Below, one piece after another: positions 31,006-40,412 of a stretch of 64,000 bases of DNA (its first letter is position 1; each line of letters starts with the position of its first letter). The notes beneath the pieces were generated by a model. The model was not told the origin of the DNA and ran no database searches. It was given only the letters and a program-made list of their open reading frames with translations. Source of the DNA: Halorubrum sp. DM2 (GTDB lineage: Archaea > Halobacteriota > Halobacteria > Halobacteriales > Haloferacaceae); NCBI RefSeq assembly GCF_901686465.1, contig NZ_LR594487.1, positions 2,989,773 to 3,053,772 on the forward strand, in the 5' to 3' direction. The position numbers and the translations under genes were made by a program.

Positions 31006-31989
31006 ATGTCTGATAACCCAATCAGCGATCGAATCGACCGCCGGACACTCCTCCGCGGAGCGGCGGCGGCAGGAATCGTCGGCGTCGCGGGCTGTTCCGG
31101 AAACGGTGGCGACGGCGACGACGGCAGCAGCGACGTCATCCGGTGGCACGCCGGCGGGACCGGTGGGACGTACTTCCCGCTGTCCGGCGAGTTCGAGGGC
31201 ATCATCGAAGACGCCACCGACTACTCGGTCGAAGTCTCCTCGACGGGCGCGTCCGTCGAGAACGTCGGCAGCCTCGGCAACGGCGACGCCGACTTCGCGC
31301 TGATCCAGAACGACGTCGCCTACTTCGCCCGCAACGGCGAGGGGCTCGACGCGTTCGACGGCTCACCGGTCGAGAATCTCCGCGGCGTCGCGACGCTGTA
31401 CCCGGAGACGATCCACGTACTGACCAACCCCGACTCCGACATCGGCTCGCTGTCGGACCTCGAAGGCATGCGCGTCAACACCGGCGACCTCGGCAGCGGG
31501 ACGCAGGTGAACGCGCTCCAGATCCTCGAGTCGGCCGCGGGGCTCACGACCGACGACTTCGACGAGCAGAACACCGACTTCACGCAGGCGGCCAACCAGC
31601 TCCGCGACGGGGACGTCGACGCCGCGTTCGTCGTCGGCGGCTGGCCGGTCGGCGCGGTCGAGGAGCTCGCGACGAGCACCGATGTGGGCATTCTGAACCT
31701 CTCCGACGAGGAGCGACAGGCGGCCCGCGACGACGCCTCTTGGTTCGCGGACGACACCATTCCCGGCGGCACCTACGGCGGGATCGACGAGGACATCAAC
31801 ACCGTCTCGGTCCAGGCGATGATCGCGACCCGGGCGGAGTACTCGGCGGACATCGTCGAGGGCGTCACCGCGGCCATCTTCGACAACCTCGGGGAGCTAT
31901 CGATCAAGACGGACTTCATCACGGTCGACTCCGCGCAGGACGGGATGTCCATCGAACTCCACGAGGGCGCGGCGCGCTACTTCGAGTAG
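31006..31989 (+). CDS. TAXI-family TRAP transporter substrate-binding lipoprotein
   Basis: A 327-residue protein with a Tat signal (DRRTLLRGAAAAG) and a lipobox VAGC (Cys30), so it is anchored outside the membrane. The mature domain shows TAXI-type motifs: GGTGGTYFPLSGEFEG near 50, SVENVGSLGNGDADFALIQN, and PGGTYGGIDEDINTVSVQAM. It captures a small organic acid or amino acid and delivers it to the TRAP permease at 32521. It is the first gene of a three-gene operon; a TATA-like ggttatctac lies about 27 bp before the ATG. Confidence 0.92.
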   Translation: MSDNPISDRIDRRTLLRGAAAAGIVGVAGCSGNGGDGDDGSSDVIRWHAGGTGGTYFPLSGEFEGIIEDATDYSVEVSSTGASVENVGSLGNGDADFALIQNDVAYFARNGEGLDAFDGSPVENLRGVATLYPETIHVLTNPDSDIGSLSDLEGMRVNTGDLGSGTQVNALQILESAAGLTTDDFDEQNTDFTQAANQLRDGDVDAAFVVGGWPVGAVEELATSTDVGILNLSDEERQAARDDASWFADDTIPGGTYGGIDEDINTVSVQAMIATRAEYSADIVEGVTAAIFDNLGELSIKTDFITVDSAQDGMSIELHEGAARYFE

Positions 31990-31993
31990 ACGC

Positions 31994-32524
31994 GTGATTC
32001 CCGGGTTCCGAGGTGCGCTGCGCGCGACCGCCGGTCGGCGGCGTATCGCCGCCGCCGCCCTCGTGGGCCTCCTCGTCGTCGCAGTCGTCGCCGCGACCGT
32101 CGGCGGTGTCCCCGGCGGCGACAGCGGTGCGGACCGCACGCTTGTCGTGACCTACGAGAACGGCACGGAACTCGCTGTCGCGCCGGTCGACGACGACACG
32201 GAAATCGTGATCGAGTACACCCACAGCGTCGAGAAGACGCTGGTCAGAGACGTGTACGTGGCCACCAACGACGGACTCCGGATGACGCGAATGGAGTTCA
32301 GCTCGTTCGGCGCGGGCCTGCCGTCGCGCGCCGACGTCACCGAGCGCGACGGCCGATACGTATATTACCCCCCACCGACAGAGTATCGCACGCTTCACCT
32401 GAAAACGGGGCTCGTCGCCGATCACGACCTGATCGTCGGCGACCGGCGCTACGACATCGCGGGACTGAGCGAGGGCGGCGCGGTCGAGCTCACCGTCGAG
32501 CGCCGCGGGCTGTTCGGGCTGTGA
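31994..32524 (+). CDS. DUF1850 domain protein
   Basis: A 176-residue protein with one N-terminal membrane helix (AAAALVGLLVVAVVAATVGG) and an extracytoplasmic domain containing IEYTHSVEKTLVRDVYVATN and DGRYVYYPPPTEYRTLHLKT, the pattern of DUF1850. Such proteins occur between the receptor and fused permease genes of TAXI-TRAP systems and may be an accessory subunit. The start is GTG; the stop overlaps the permease GTG by four bases. Confidence 0.85.
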   Translation: MIPGFRGALRATAGRRRIAAAALVGLLVVAVVAATVGGVPGGDSGADRTLVVTYENGTELAVAPVDDDTEIVIEYTHSVEKTLVRDVYVATNDGLRMTRMEFSSFGAGLPSRADVTERDGRYVYYPPPTEYRTLHLKTGLVADHDLIVGDRRYDIAGLSEGGAVELTVERRGLFGL

Positions 32525-35271
32525 CGCGGTCGCCAGTGACGCCGGAGGATGATACACCTGTGACGTCGAACACATCTACCGACATCGAACCGGAGGAGGA
32601 CCCGAGCGAGGTAGCCGAAGAGGTCTTCGAGGAGATAGACAACCGACGATCGCTGTCGGGAGCCGCCGTCGTCGCGGTCGCCGCCGTCGGGATAACCTTC
32701 TCGGCGTTCCAGCTCTGGCTCGGCGCCCGCGGGTTCGTCTTCGACTTCGGGATCCCCGGGTACGGGACGATCGACTTGGGCTCGCTCTCCTCGCTTCAGA
32801 TCCGCGCGATCCACGTCAACTTCGCGCTCGTGCTGGCGTTCCTGCTGTTTCCGGGGTCGAACGGCAGCGGCCTCCTGACCGGTCTCGTCGACCGCGCGGC
32901 TCGTGCGGTTTCCGACCGCGCGGGCGACTCGCCCGTTTCGACCGTGGTCTCGGGCGTCCGAGACGCGCTCTGGTGGGTCTTCGTCGACGAGGAGAGCAGT
33001 CGAATCACGCCCTCGGACCTTGTCTTGATCCTCTTTTCGACGTTCCCGACGCTCTACTACGTCACGCGGTACAGCGAGATCACGGACGTCATCCGGGTTC
33101 GCGGGCTGGGCGGGGCGGGCGGCCTCTCCGAGGTGTACCCGTGGCTCGCCCCGCTGGAGGTCGGACCGCTCGCGGAGTACACGCTCGCGTACCTGATGGG
33201 CGTACTCGCGATCCTCCTCGTGCTGGAGGCGACTCGACGGGCGCTCGGACTCCTCCTGACGCTGCTCGTGAGCCTCTTCCTGCTGTACGCGAAGTACGGC
33301 TACCTCCTCCCCCGAGACCTCCCCGTCGCCCGGACGTTCGCCACCTCGCAGCTCCGCTGGAACCAGATTGTCCAGAACCTCTGGTACACCGTCGAAGGTA
33401 TCCTCGGCGTCCCGGTGGGCGTGTCGGTGCGGTTCATCTACATCTTCATCCTCTTCGGGGCGTTTCTGGAGATGTCCGGAGCCGGCAAGTGGTTCATCGA
33501 CCTAGCGTACTCTATCACGGGCACGCGGAAGGGCGGCCCAGCGAAGGCGAGCGTCGTCGCGTCCGGGTTCATGGGGATGCTCTCCGGCTCCTCGGTCGCG
33601 AACACGGTGACGACCGGAGCGCTGACGATCCCGCTGATGAAACGCTCCGGCTACTCGCCGGAGTTCTCCGGCGCGGTCGAGTCGTCCGTCTCCTCCGGCG
33701 GCCAGATCCTCCCGCCGGTGATGGGCGCGGCGGCGTTCCTCATCGTCGAGTACACCGGCACGCCGTTCCGCGAGGTCGTGATCGCCGCGACGCTGCCCGC
33801 CATCGCCTTCTTCTTCGGGATGTGGGTGATGGTCCACTTCGAGGCGGCCAAACACGACATCGGCGGGCTCGCTCGCTCCGAACTGCTCGACCTCGGTCCG
33901 CACATGCGCCGCGGGTGGTTCTACCTCGTTCCGCTGGGGCTGCTCCTGTACTACCTCGTGATCGCCCGGCTGTCGGTCGGTCGCGCGGGCTGGCTCACGA
34001 TCGCCGCGACGATCGGGCTGATCGCCTTGGTCGCCGCGTACAACAGACGGCTCGGTCCCTACCTCGTGGGCACGTTCGCCGCCGTCTACGCGCTGTTCGC
34101 GGGCTCGCTGTTCGCGCTCGGTACCACGCCGGTCGGGCTGTTGTACGGCGCTGAGACCGCCGATTTCGGGCTCGTCGCCGCGTTCGGTGAGGCCGCGTCG
34201 TCGCTGCCGACGATCGCGACCGTCGTGGGCGTCGCGTTCCTGCTGGCGGACCCGAGCGGCGACGCCCCTCTGCTGGAGTTGGACGACTCGGTCGAGAACT
34301 CGATCGACTGGGTCGACGAGCGACTCGGCACCGGGATCGGCGGTACCCGGGTCGGACGGTTCGGGTCGTTCGTGGTGAAGGCGATGGACTCGGGGGCGCG
34401 GACCGCGACCCTCGTCGTCGTCGCCGTCGCGGCCGCCGGGATCATCCCCGGCGTCATCGGGATCACCGGGCTCGGGGGGAGCCTGCGCGCGCTCATCTTG
34501 GAGGTCAGCGGCGGGTCGCTCGTCCTCCTGTTGATCCTCGCCGGGATCGCGGCCGTGATCGTCGGGATGGGGATGCCGACGACGGTGATGTACATCATCA
34601 TCGTCGTGCTGCTCGGTCCCGTTCTCCCGGACTTCGGGATCGCCATCCTCGCGGTCCACCTGTTCGTGCTGTACCTCGGATTGATGGCCGACGTGACGCC
34701 GCCGGTGATGGTCGCCGCGTACGCCGCCGCCGGTATCGCGAAATCGGATCCCTTCGAGACCGGCAAGCAGGCGTTCCTGCTGTCGCTCAACAAGATCCTC
34801 GTCCCGTTTGCGTTCGTGTTCTCGCCGGGGATCCTCCTGCTCCGGACGCGGGACGGCGAGGGATCGATCCTGACCGGCACCGACGTCGCCGACCTCGGCT
34901 TCTTCGTCCCCGAGGTCGCGGTTCCGATCGTCGCGACGTTCGCCGGCGTGTACGGGCTCGGCGTCGCCATCATCGGCTACTACCACACCGACGTCCGGCG
35001 GGGCTCTCGCGCCGCGCTCGTCGCCGCCGCCGTCCTGCTATCGATCCCCGGAATGGTGCTGCTACCGGCGTCGGCGGCGCTCGGTCTCGTCGGCGTCGAC
35101 GCGTCGCTGTACACGGTGTCGAACGACGTGATCGCCCGCGGCGCCGGTGCCGTGATGCTCGCCGTCGGGCTGATTCGGAACCGCCGCCGCGCCGGAGAGA
35201 GGGGCACCTCGACCGGGACCGCTTCGGGCGTCACCGCGACCGACGCCGGCGATGCCGCGGTCGAGTCGTAA
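32521..35271 (+). CDS. TRAP transporter fused permease
   Basis: A 916-residue membrane protein in which the small (DctQ-like) and large (DctM-like) subunits are joined. The N-terminal 60 residues are acidic and cytoplasmic. The large-subunit signature GMLSGSSVANTVTTGALTIP, SGGQILPPVMGAAAFLI and GMGMPTTVMYIIIVVLLGP are present. It would couple Na+ (or H+) entry to uptake of the receptor's ligand. Starts with GTG overlapping the upstream TGA. Confidence 0.93.
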   Translation: MTRSPVTPEDDTPVTSNTSTDIEPEEDPSEVAEEVFEEIDNRRSLSGAAVVAVAAVGITFSAFQLWLGARGFVFDFGIPGYGTIDLGSLSSLQIRAIHVNFALVLAFLLFPGSNGSGLLTGLVDRAARAVSDRAGDSPVSTVVSGVRDALWWVFVDEESSRITPSDLVLILFSTFPTLYYVTRYSEITDVIRVRGLGGAGGLSEVYPWLAPLEVGPLAEYTLAYLMGVLAILLVLEATRRALGLLLTLLVSLFLLYAKYGYLLPRDLPVARTFATSQLRWNQIVQNLWYTVEGILGVPVGVSVRFIYIFILFGAFLEMSGAGKWFIDLAYSITGTRKGGPAKASVVASGFMGMLSGSSVANTVTTGALTIPLMKRSGYSPEFSGAVESSVSSGGQILPPVMGAAAFLIVEYTGTPFREVVIAATLPAIAFFFGMWVMVHFEAAKHDIGGLARSELLDLGPHMRRGWFYLVPLGLLLYYLVIARLSVGRAGWLTIAATIGLIALVAAYNRRLGPYLVGTFAAVYALFAGSLFALGTTPVGLLYGAETADFGLVAAFGEAASSLPTIATVVGVAFLLADPSGDAPLLELDDSVENSIDWVDERLGTGIGGTRVGRFGSFVVKAMDSGARTATLVVVAVAAAGIIPGVIGITGLGGSLRALILEVSGGSLVLLLILAGIAAVIVGMGMPTTVMYIIIVVLLGPVLPDFGIAILAVHLFVLYLGLMADVTPPVMVAAYAAAGIAKSDPFETGKQAFLLSLNKILVPFAFVFSPGILLLRTRDGEGSILTGTDVADLGFFVPEVAVPIVATFAGVYGLGVAIIGYYHTDVRRGSRAALVAAAVLLSIPGMVLLPASAALGLVGVDASLYTVSNDVIARGAGAVMLAVGLIRNRRRAGERGTSTGTASGVTATDAGDAAVES

Positions 35272-35392
35272 CGAGCAGAAGTAACTGCGCGTCGCGGCCG
35301 GGGGCGGGTCGTTACCGTCGCGTGTCGCGGGCGCTATTGCGGGGGACAGAGAGAGCGCACTCGTTAAGTGTCGTGCCGCGGAATTCCCTCTA

Positions 35393-36859
35393 ATGAGTAG
35401 TGGGGCATCCGGATCCGCGCGGACCCGGTACGCCATCCTCGGCTGTGGGAGCGTCGGTCACGCCGTCGCGGAGGAACTGACCGAGCGCGGGAAGGACGTC
35501 CTCATCCTCGACCGCGACGAGAGCCGGGTCGAAGCGCTCCGCGATCAGGATCTCAACGCGCGCGTCCAGGACATCGCCGACGCCGACGTCGTCGACGAGA
35601 TCGGGGACCGCGACATCGTATTGATCCTCGCGAGCGACGTGGAGGCGAACAAGGCGGCCGTCTCGGCGGTCAGGGAGACCGGCGGGGACCACTACGTCGT
35701 CGTCCGCGCCTCCGACCCCGTCAGCGAGGACGAACTGCGCGAGCGCGGCGCGGACGTCGTCATCAATCCCTCGACGGTGATCGCGGACAGCGCGCTCCAG
35801 TCGCTGGAGACGGGCGAGCTGGAGTACATGGCCCGTCAGCTCGCGGAGATCATCGAGGAGGGCGGCGATCGGATGGCGATCCTCACGCACGACAACCCGG
35901 AACCCGACTCGATCGCGTCCGCGACCGCGCTTCAGGCGATCGCCGAGGCGTTCGGCGTCGACGCCGACATCGTCTACTCCGGCGACGTCGGCCACCAGGA
36001 GAACCGGGCGTTCGTCAACCTGCTCGGGATCGACCTGCTGGCGCGGGCCGACGCCCCGGACCTGTCGGAGTACGGGACGGTCGCGGCCGTCGACCTCGCG
36101 AAGTCGGCCGACGACGGCTTCGACTTCGATGCCGAGATCGACATCTACCTCGACCACTTGGAGGCGGAGGTGCCGTTCGACGCCCGGTTCGTCGACGTGC
36201 GGACCAACGTCTCCTCGACGTCGACGATCCTCACGAAGTACCTCCAAGAGTTCGACCAGTCGCCCTCGGAGGCGGTCGCGACCGCGCTGCTGTACGGGAT
36301 TCGCGCCGAGACGCTCGACTTCAAGCGGGACACGACGCCCGCGGACCTGACGGCGGCCGCCTACCTCCACCCGTTCGCGAACCACGACACGCTCGAGCAG
36401 GTGGAGTCTCCGTCGATGAGCCCGGAGACGCTGGACGTGCTCGCGGAGGCGATCCAGAACCGCGAGGTTCAGGGGAGCCACCTCTTTTCGACGGCGGGGT
36501 TCATCCGCGACCGCGAGGCGCTCGCGCAGGCCGCCCAACACCTCCTCAACTTGGAGGGGATCACGACCACCGCGGTGCTGGGCATCGCCGACGACAACAT
36601 CTATCTCGCCGCGCGCTCGAAGGACATCCGGCTGAACATCGGCAACGTTCTCGACGAGGCGTTCTCCGAGATGGGCGACGCCGCCGGCCACTCGACGCAG
36701 GGGTCGCTCGAAATCCCGCTCGGCATCTTCACCGGTATCGAGGCGAGCGGCGAGAACCGCGACACGCTCCTCCACCTCACCGAGGAGGCGGTCCGCCGGA
36801 AGCTGTTCGACGCGCTCGGCGTCGAGGGCGGGAGCGGCGACGGGTCGAACGGGTCCTGA
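35393..36859 (+). CDS. RCK-N plus DHH phosphoesterase-like protein
   Basis: A 488-residue two-domain protein. Residues 10-135 are a TrkA/RCK N-terminal Rossmann domain (YAILGCGSVGHAVAEELTER). Residues 155-470 are a DHH/DHHA1 module: motif I in DNPEPDSIASA, then VAAVDLAKS. At the expected DHH triad the sequence reads LDHL, so the second His is replaced by Leu. Active relatives hydrolyse cyclic dinucleotides or short oligonucleotides. The TATA-like gttaagtg lies upstream. Either activity is altered or the protein is a sensor. Confidence 0.85.
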   Translation: MSSGASGSARTRYAILGCGSVGHAVAEELTERGKDVLILDRDESRVEALRDQDLNARVQDIADADVVDEIGDRDIVLILASDVEANKAAVSAVRETGGDHYVVVRASDPVSEDELRERGADVVINPSTVIADSALQSLETGELEYMARQLAEIIEEGGDRMAILTHDNPEPDSIASATALQAIAEAFGVDADIVYSGDVGHQENRAFVNLLGIDLLARADAPDLSEYGTVAAVDLAKSADDGFDFDAEIDIYLDHLEAEVPFDARFVDVRTNVSSTSTILTKYLQEFDQSPSEAVATALLYGIRAETLDFKRDTTPADLTAAAYLHPFANHDTLEQVESPSMSPETLDVLAEAIQNREVQGSHLFSTAGFIRDREALAQAAQHLLNLEGITTTAVLGIADDNIYLAARSKDIRLNIGNVLDEAFSEMGDAAGHSTQGSLEIPLGIFTGIEASGENRDTLLHLTEEAVRRKLFDALGVEGGSGDGSNGS

Positions 36860-36930
36860 AGCCCGTCGACCGCGGCGTCTCGGCGGGGTCGTTTTCCGGC
36901 TCGGGAGCGTAGGACCGTTCGCGACGCCAC

Positions 36931-37134
36931 ATGTACGTCCCCGACGATCCGCCGGCGAACTGTCCCGCGTGCGGCGATCCGTACGACTCCGTCTCGCGCC
37001 ACGCGGACGGGTTCGTGGCAAACCTCTTGGACAACGACCGCTACCAGCGGGTGTGTTTCACGCCCGTGAGCGACGCGGGCGGCCCCGCGCTAGACTGTTA
37101 CCACCACACACACGAACAGGCGGGTACCGACTGA
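36931..37134 (+). CDS. Small cysteine-histidine protein
   Basis: A 67-residue protein, MYVPDDPPANCPACGDPYDS, then RVCFTPVSDAGGPALDCYHH. It has a CPACG knuckle and a later CxxxC/HH, consistent with zinc binding. Similar small proteins occur widely in haloarchaea. No function is known. Confidence 0.7.
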   Translation: MYVPDDPPANCPACGDPYDSVSRHADGFVANLLDNDRYQRVCFTPVSDAGGPALDCYHHTHEQAGTD

Positions 37135-37182
37135 GAGGACGCCGACGGGCCGCAGGGGGACCACTCGGGGGGACCGTCCCGC

Positions 37183-38157
37183 TCAGAAGCCGTCGCTCTC
37201 GGTGATCGAGGTGTACGACCCGATCAGCGCGCCGGAGAGGTCGACGCCTTCGAGCGTGGCCCCCGTGTCGATCACGGAGTTACGGATCTCGGAGTCGGTG
37301 ATCGTCGCGTCCTCGAAGACGATGGTGCGGTCGAGCGTCGAGTCGGTCACCGTCGCGCCCGACATGACGTGGACGACGTCGCCGAGGTCGCTGCCCTCGA
37401 CGGTCGCGTCGTCGGCGACGAGCGTCCCGCCGTCGAGCGCGTACTCGACCGCGTCGAGGTAGCTCTCCGCGGTGCCGATGTCGAACCACGCGCCGTCGAA
37501 GGTGTACGCGTGGACCGCGCCGCGCTGCTGGAGCCACTGGAGGAACCAGCCCGGCTCGTCCGGGTTGTTGTCGTCTTCGAGGTACGTCGTGAGCTTCGGC
37601 AGCGTCTCGGCCGGGAAGGCGTAGCAGGCGATGGAGACGAGCGTCGACTGCGGGTCGTCGGGCTTCTCTTGGAAGTCGATCACCTCGTCGCCCTCCAGTT
37701 GGACGAGGCCGTACGACTTCGCGCGCTCGCGGTCGCCCACGTCGTAGGCGGCCAGCGTCGGCGTACCCTTGTCTTCGAAGAAGTCGGCGAAATCGCCCAG
37801 ATCGAAGCTGATCATGTTGTCGCCGGCGACGACGATCAGGTCGTCCTCGACGTTCTCGCGCTCGACGAGCTGTTCGAGCGCGCCCACGACGCCGAACTTC
37901 TCGTCTTCCTCGACGGTCTCCTCGACAGAGAGCGTCGGCTTCTCGAAGGGACTGTCGTCGAGGTACTCCGCGAACGTGTCGGCGAAGCGCTCGTTCGTCG
38001 ACACGAACACCTCGTCGATCCGATCGTCGGCCTCCAAGTCCTCGAATATCTCGTCGATGACGGTGTTTTCTCCGACGGGGAGGAACATCTTCGGCCGGTG
38101 TTCGGTGATCGGCCAGAGCCTGGTCGCGTAGCCACCCGCGAGTACGACTGCCTTCAT
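37183..38157 (-). CDS. Sugar-1-phosphate nucleotidyltransferase
   Basis: A 324-residue enzyme that activates a sugar 1-phosphate with NTP to give an NDP-sugar. The N-terminus MKAVVLAGGYATRLWPITEH holds the nucleotide-binding loop and signature Arg; RPKMFLPVGENTVID is the next conserved block, and VVAGDNMISF the metal Asp. After residue 240 there are hexapeptide-like repeats (ATVEGSDLGDVVHVMSGATV) of a left-handed beta helix. It probably supplies UDP- or dTDP-glucose for glycosylation. Confidence 0.88.
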   Translation of the reverse strand: MKAVVLAGGYATRLWPITEHRPKMFLPVGENTVIDEIFEDLEADDRIDEVFVSTNERFADTFAEYLDDSPFEKPTLSVEETVEEDEKFGVVGALEQLVERENVEDDLIVVAGDNMISFDLGDFADFFEDKGTPTLAAYDVGDRERAKSYGLVQLEGDEVIDFQEKPDDPQSTLVSIACYAFPAETLPKLTTYLEDDNNPDEPGWFLQWLQQRGAVHAYTFDGAWFDIGTAESYLDAVEYALDGGTLVADDATVEGSDLGDVVHVMSGATVTDSTLDRTIVFEDATITDSEIRNSVIDTGATLEGVDLSGALIGSYTSITESDGF

Positions 38158-38321
38158 ACTCGCTCCCTCTCACCCCGGTGACATACCTCTTGCGCCCGAC
38201 GGTCGGTCGAGCGTGCGCGACCGTCGGACGGAGCGACGATCGGACGGAGCGACGACCGGTGCGACTGCGACCGACGGCGGACCCCGGACGGTTTTACTCG
38301 CCGCGCTGCGAACGCTCACTC

Positions 38322-38612
38322 ATGGAGACGACACGCCAGCGCATCGCCGACGCGCTCCGCGAGGAGCCGCGGACCGCGAGCGACCTCGCGGCGACGCTGT
38401 CGCTACCGACGCCGACCGTGTACGAACACCTCGAACACGTCTCGCGGTCGATCACGGAGGCCGACGGGGACGGCGGCGAAGAGTTCCTCGTCGCCCCGCC
38501 GACCTGCCGCGAGTGCGGGTTCGACGGGTTCGACGACCCCGTCAACGAGCCGTCGCGGTGTCCCGAGTGTAAGTGCGAGCGGATCGAAGAGCCGACGTTC
38601 GTGATCCGCTGA
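38322..38612 (+). CDS. Winged-helix regulator with zinc ribbon
   Basis: A 96-residue protein: METTRQRIADALREEPRTAS, DLAATLSLPTPTVYEHLEHV (helix-turn-helix), then CRECGFDGFDD and CPECKCERIEEPTFVIR (zinc ribbon). This layout matches an archaeal family of predicted transcriptional regulators. The ATG at 38322 lies just after an AT-containing promoter (gttttactc). Targets are unknown. Confidence 0.82.
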   Translation: METTRQRIADALREEPRTASDLAATLSLPTPTVYEHLEHVSRSITEADGDGGEEFLVAPPTCRECGFDGFDDPVNEPSRCPECKCERIEEPTFVIR

Positions 38613-38642
38613 CCCGCGGACCGCGTCTGCCGATCGTCGAGT

Positions 38643-39320
38643 CTACAGTTCGTCGAGCAGGGTCGCGGCCGCGTCGGCCGACGAGCCCGGGCCGCGCGCG
38701 GTGATCAGGTCGCCGTCGACCGTGACGCTCGTGTCGGCGTCGAGTTCGGCGTCGAACGCCGCGCCGGCGAGGACGACCTCGTCTTCGACCCAGTACGGAA
38801 GCTTCCGCCCGTCCGGCATCACGTCGCGGTCGTCGACGATGTCCTCTTCCCACTCGTTCGGGAACCCGGTGATCGAGCGCCCCTCGACGAGCGGTGTCCC
38901 GTCGGCTTCGCGCGTGAACGCGAGGATGCCGACCGCGTGACAGACGACGAGCGCCACGCTCTCCTCGCCCGCGACCGCGTCCAGCAGCAGCTGACGGGCG
39001 TGTCGGTCCTGGTTCACGTCCCAGACGGTGCCGTGGCCGCCGGGGAAGACGACGGCGTCGTGGCCGTCGGCCTCGACCGCGGCGATCGGTTCCGGATCGT
39101 TGAGTCCCGGGTGCTCCTCGTCGACCTCGCGGAGTTCGGCGACCCGCTCCTCACCGCCCGCGGCCTCCGGGTCGAGCGAGCGCTCGTCGACGACCGGCGG
39201 CGACCCGGACGGCGTCGCGACGGTCACGTCGACGCCCTCCGATTCGAGGGTCGTCAGCGGCTCGATACACTCCTCGGCCCAGTAGCCTTCCTCGCTTACC
39301 ACGAACAGCGCACTTGTCAT
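38643..39320 (-). CDS. DJ-1/PfpI family protein (Hsp31-like)
   Basis: A 225-residue protein with the nucleophile elbow ALVVCHAVGIL (Cys127), preceded by VFPGGHGTVWD, and an Hsp31-type N-terminus (ALFVVSEEGYWAEECIEPL). Members act as glyoxalase-III/deglycase-type enzymes or chaperones for carbonyl stress. The ATG at 39320 fits; the open frame before it is part of a promoter region shared with the repeat at 39412. Confidence 0.85.
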   Translation of the reverse strand: MTSALFVVSEEGYWAEECIEPLTTLESEGVDVTVATPSGSPPVVDERSLDPEAAGGEERVAELREVDEEHPGLNDPEPIAAVEADGHDAVVFPGGHGTVWDVNQDRHARQLLLDAVAGEESVALVVCHAVGILAFTREADGTPLVEGRSITGFPNEWEEDIVDDRDVMPDGRKLPYWVEDEVVLAGAAFDAELDADTSVTVDGDLITARGPGSSADAAATLLDEL

Positions 39321-39391
39321 GTGTACCTCGCAATTCGCGACCTCCACGGAAAAGACGCCCGTGGCCGGCAGCGACGCGGGGCGGACGTGTG

Positions 39392-39400
39392 GTTTATAAA
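39392..39400. promoter_or_regulatory. TATA box between DJ-1 gene and repeat R copy 2
   Basis: tttataaat is a near-ideal archaeal TATA element. It lies about 20 bp before the first base of repeat R copy 2, placing a start site at the repeat's beginning, and 72 bp before the DJ-1 gene start on the other strand. It may drive either or both. Confidence 0.55.
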
Positions 39401-39411
39401 TAGGAACGGTA

Positions 39412-39672
39412 GTGCGGTGGCGCGTGCCTGCGAGCGGTCGCCACCGGCGACCGCGAAGCAGCACCGCGCGAGGGAGTCGACCGGTCGGAGCAACGCGGAG
39501 ACCGGTCGACGAGGCTGGGGAGGCGTGAGGTGCTGTGCGGTCGCGGTGTGGGGTGGGGCTCGAAGGGGCAGCCGCGAGGCGGGCGCAGGCGACGTAAGGA
39601 CCGCAAGGAACGAGCGAAGCGAGTGACTGAGGACCGCCCCGAGCGTGCGGCGTCCTCGCGGCTGGGGCTTCG
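39412..39672 (+). repeat. Structured repeat R, copy 2 (candidate non-coding RNA)
   Basis: This 261-bp copy starts gtgcggtggcgcgtgcc and ends cgcggctggggc like copy 1. Hairpin 1 is at 39434-39442/39446-39454 with a different stem sequence (gcggtcgcc/ggcgaccgc). Hairpin 2 at 39476-39486/39500-39510 is identical to copy 1. The conserved lines gaggctggggagg and ctcgaaggggcag are kept. The TATA box directly upstream suggests transcription as a discrete RNA. Confidence 0.6.
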
Positions 39673-39740
39673 ATAATCCTGATCCTGGTGCGATCAGTTC
39701 CGTCGTATCGATCCGAAAAAATATCGGAGACGCTCGTGTC

Positions 39741-40310
39741 TTACTCGTCGCCCTGGGCGTCGACGATCACGACCTCGCCGTCCTCGACGGTGACGTTGAT
39801 CAGCGTCTTCACGTTGTAATCGGTGTCGTCCAGCTCGTTCGGGCCGGCCTTCTTGATCACGGCGACGACGTCGACGACCTCCGCGCCGACCTCGTCGGTG
39901 AGCGCGTCGAGGATGGCCTTCATCGTGCCGCCCGTCGAGAGCACGTCGTCTAAGACGAGCACGCGGTCGCCCTCCTCGACGTCGTTGATGTACATCTCCG
40001 ACTCGGAGTAGCCCGTCTCTTGGAACAGCGGGACCTCTCCCTCCAGTCCGTACTGGCGCTTGCGGATGACCACGAGCGGAATGTCGGTCATCAGAGAGAG
40101 CGCGGTGGAGATGTGGATCCCCATCGCGGCGGGCGTGACGATCTTGTCGACGTTCTCTAGCTCCGCCTTCCGGATGATCCGGATGACGATCTCCCGAAGC
40201 AGCTCCGGTTCGAGCATGGGAACGCCGTCGCTGATCGGGTGGACGAAGTACTGGTACTCGCCTTTCTCGATGATCGGCGCGTCGAGGAGCGACTGCCGCA
40301 ACTGGTCCAT
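39741..40310 (-). CDS. hpt: Hypoxanthine/guanine phosphoribosyltransferase
   Basis: A 189-residue purine-salvage enzyme that joins hypoxanthine or guanine to PRPP. The PRPP loop [14 protein letters not shown] is clear, and the archaeal HGPRTase pattern [34 protein letters not shown] and [10 protein letters not shown] precedes it. The TATA box (tttattaatcc on the minus strand, 40330-40339) lies about 24 bp before the ATG, so the mRNA is leaderless. Confidence 0.9.
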   Translation of the reverse strand: MDQLRQSLLDAPIIEKGEYQYFVHPISDGVPMLEPELLREIVIRIIRKAELENVDKIVTPAAMGIHISTALSLMTDIPLVVIRKRQYGLEGEVPLFQETGYSESEMYINDVEEGDRVLVLDDVLSTGGTMKAILDALTDEVGAEVVDVVAVIKKAGPNELDDTDYNVKTLINVTVEDGEVVIVDAQGDE

Positions 40311-40412
40311 GTCGCGGGTACTCGGGCGGATTAATAAAGCGTGGCGGTTGCGGGATCGAGGTGAGAGTCGATACCACGACGATACTGTGTGACTGGTCGC
40401 CCCACGGCCGAG

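Noticed and set aside
33502-34986. Long minus-strand frame of 494 codons
   Set aside because: It is antisense to the TRAP permease, rich in Arg/Asp/Glu/Gly without motifs, an artefact of GC-rich third positions.
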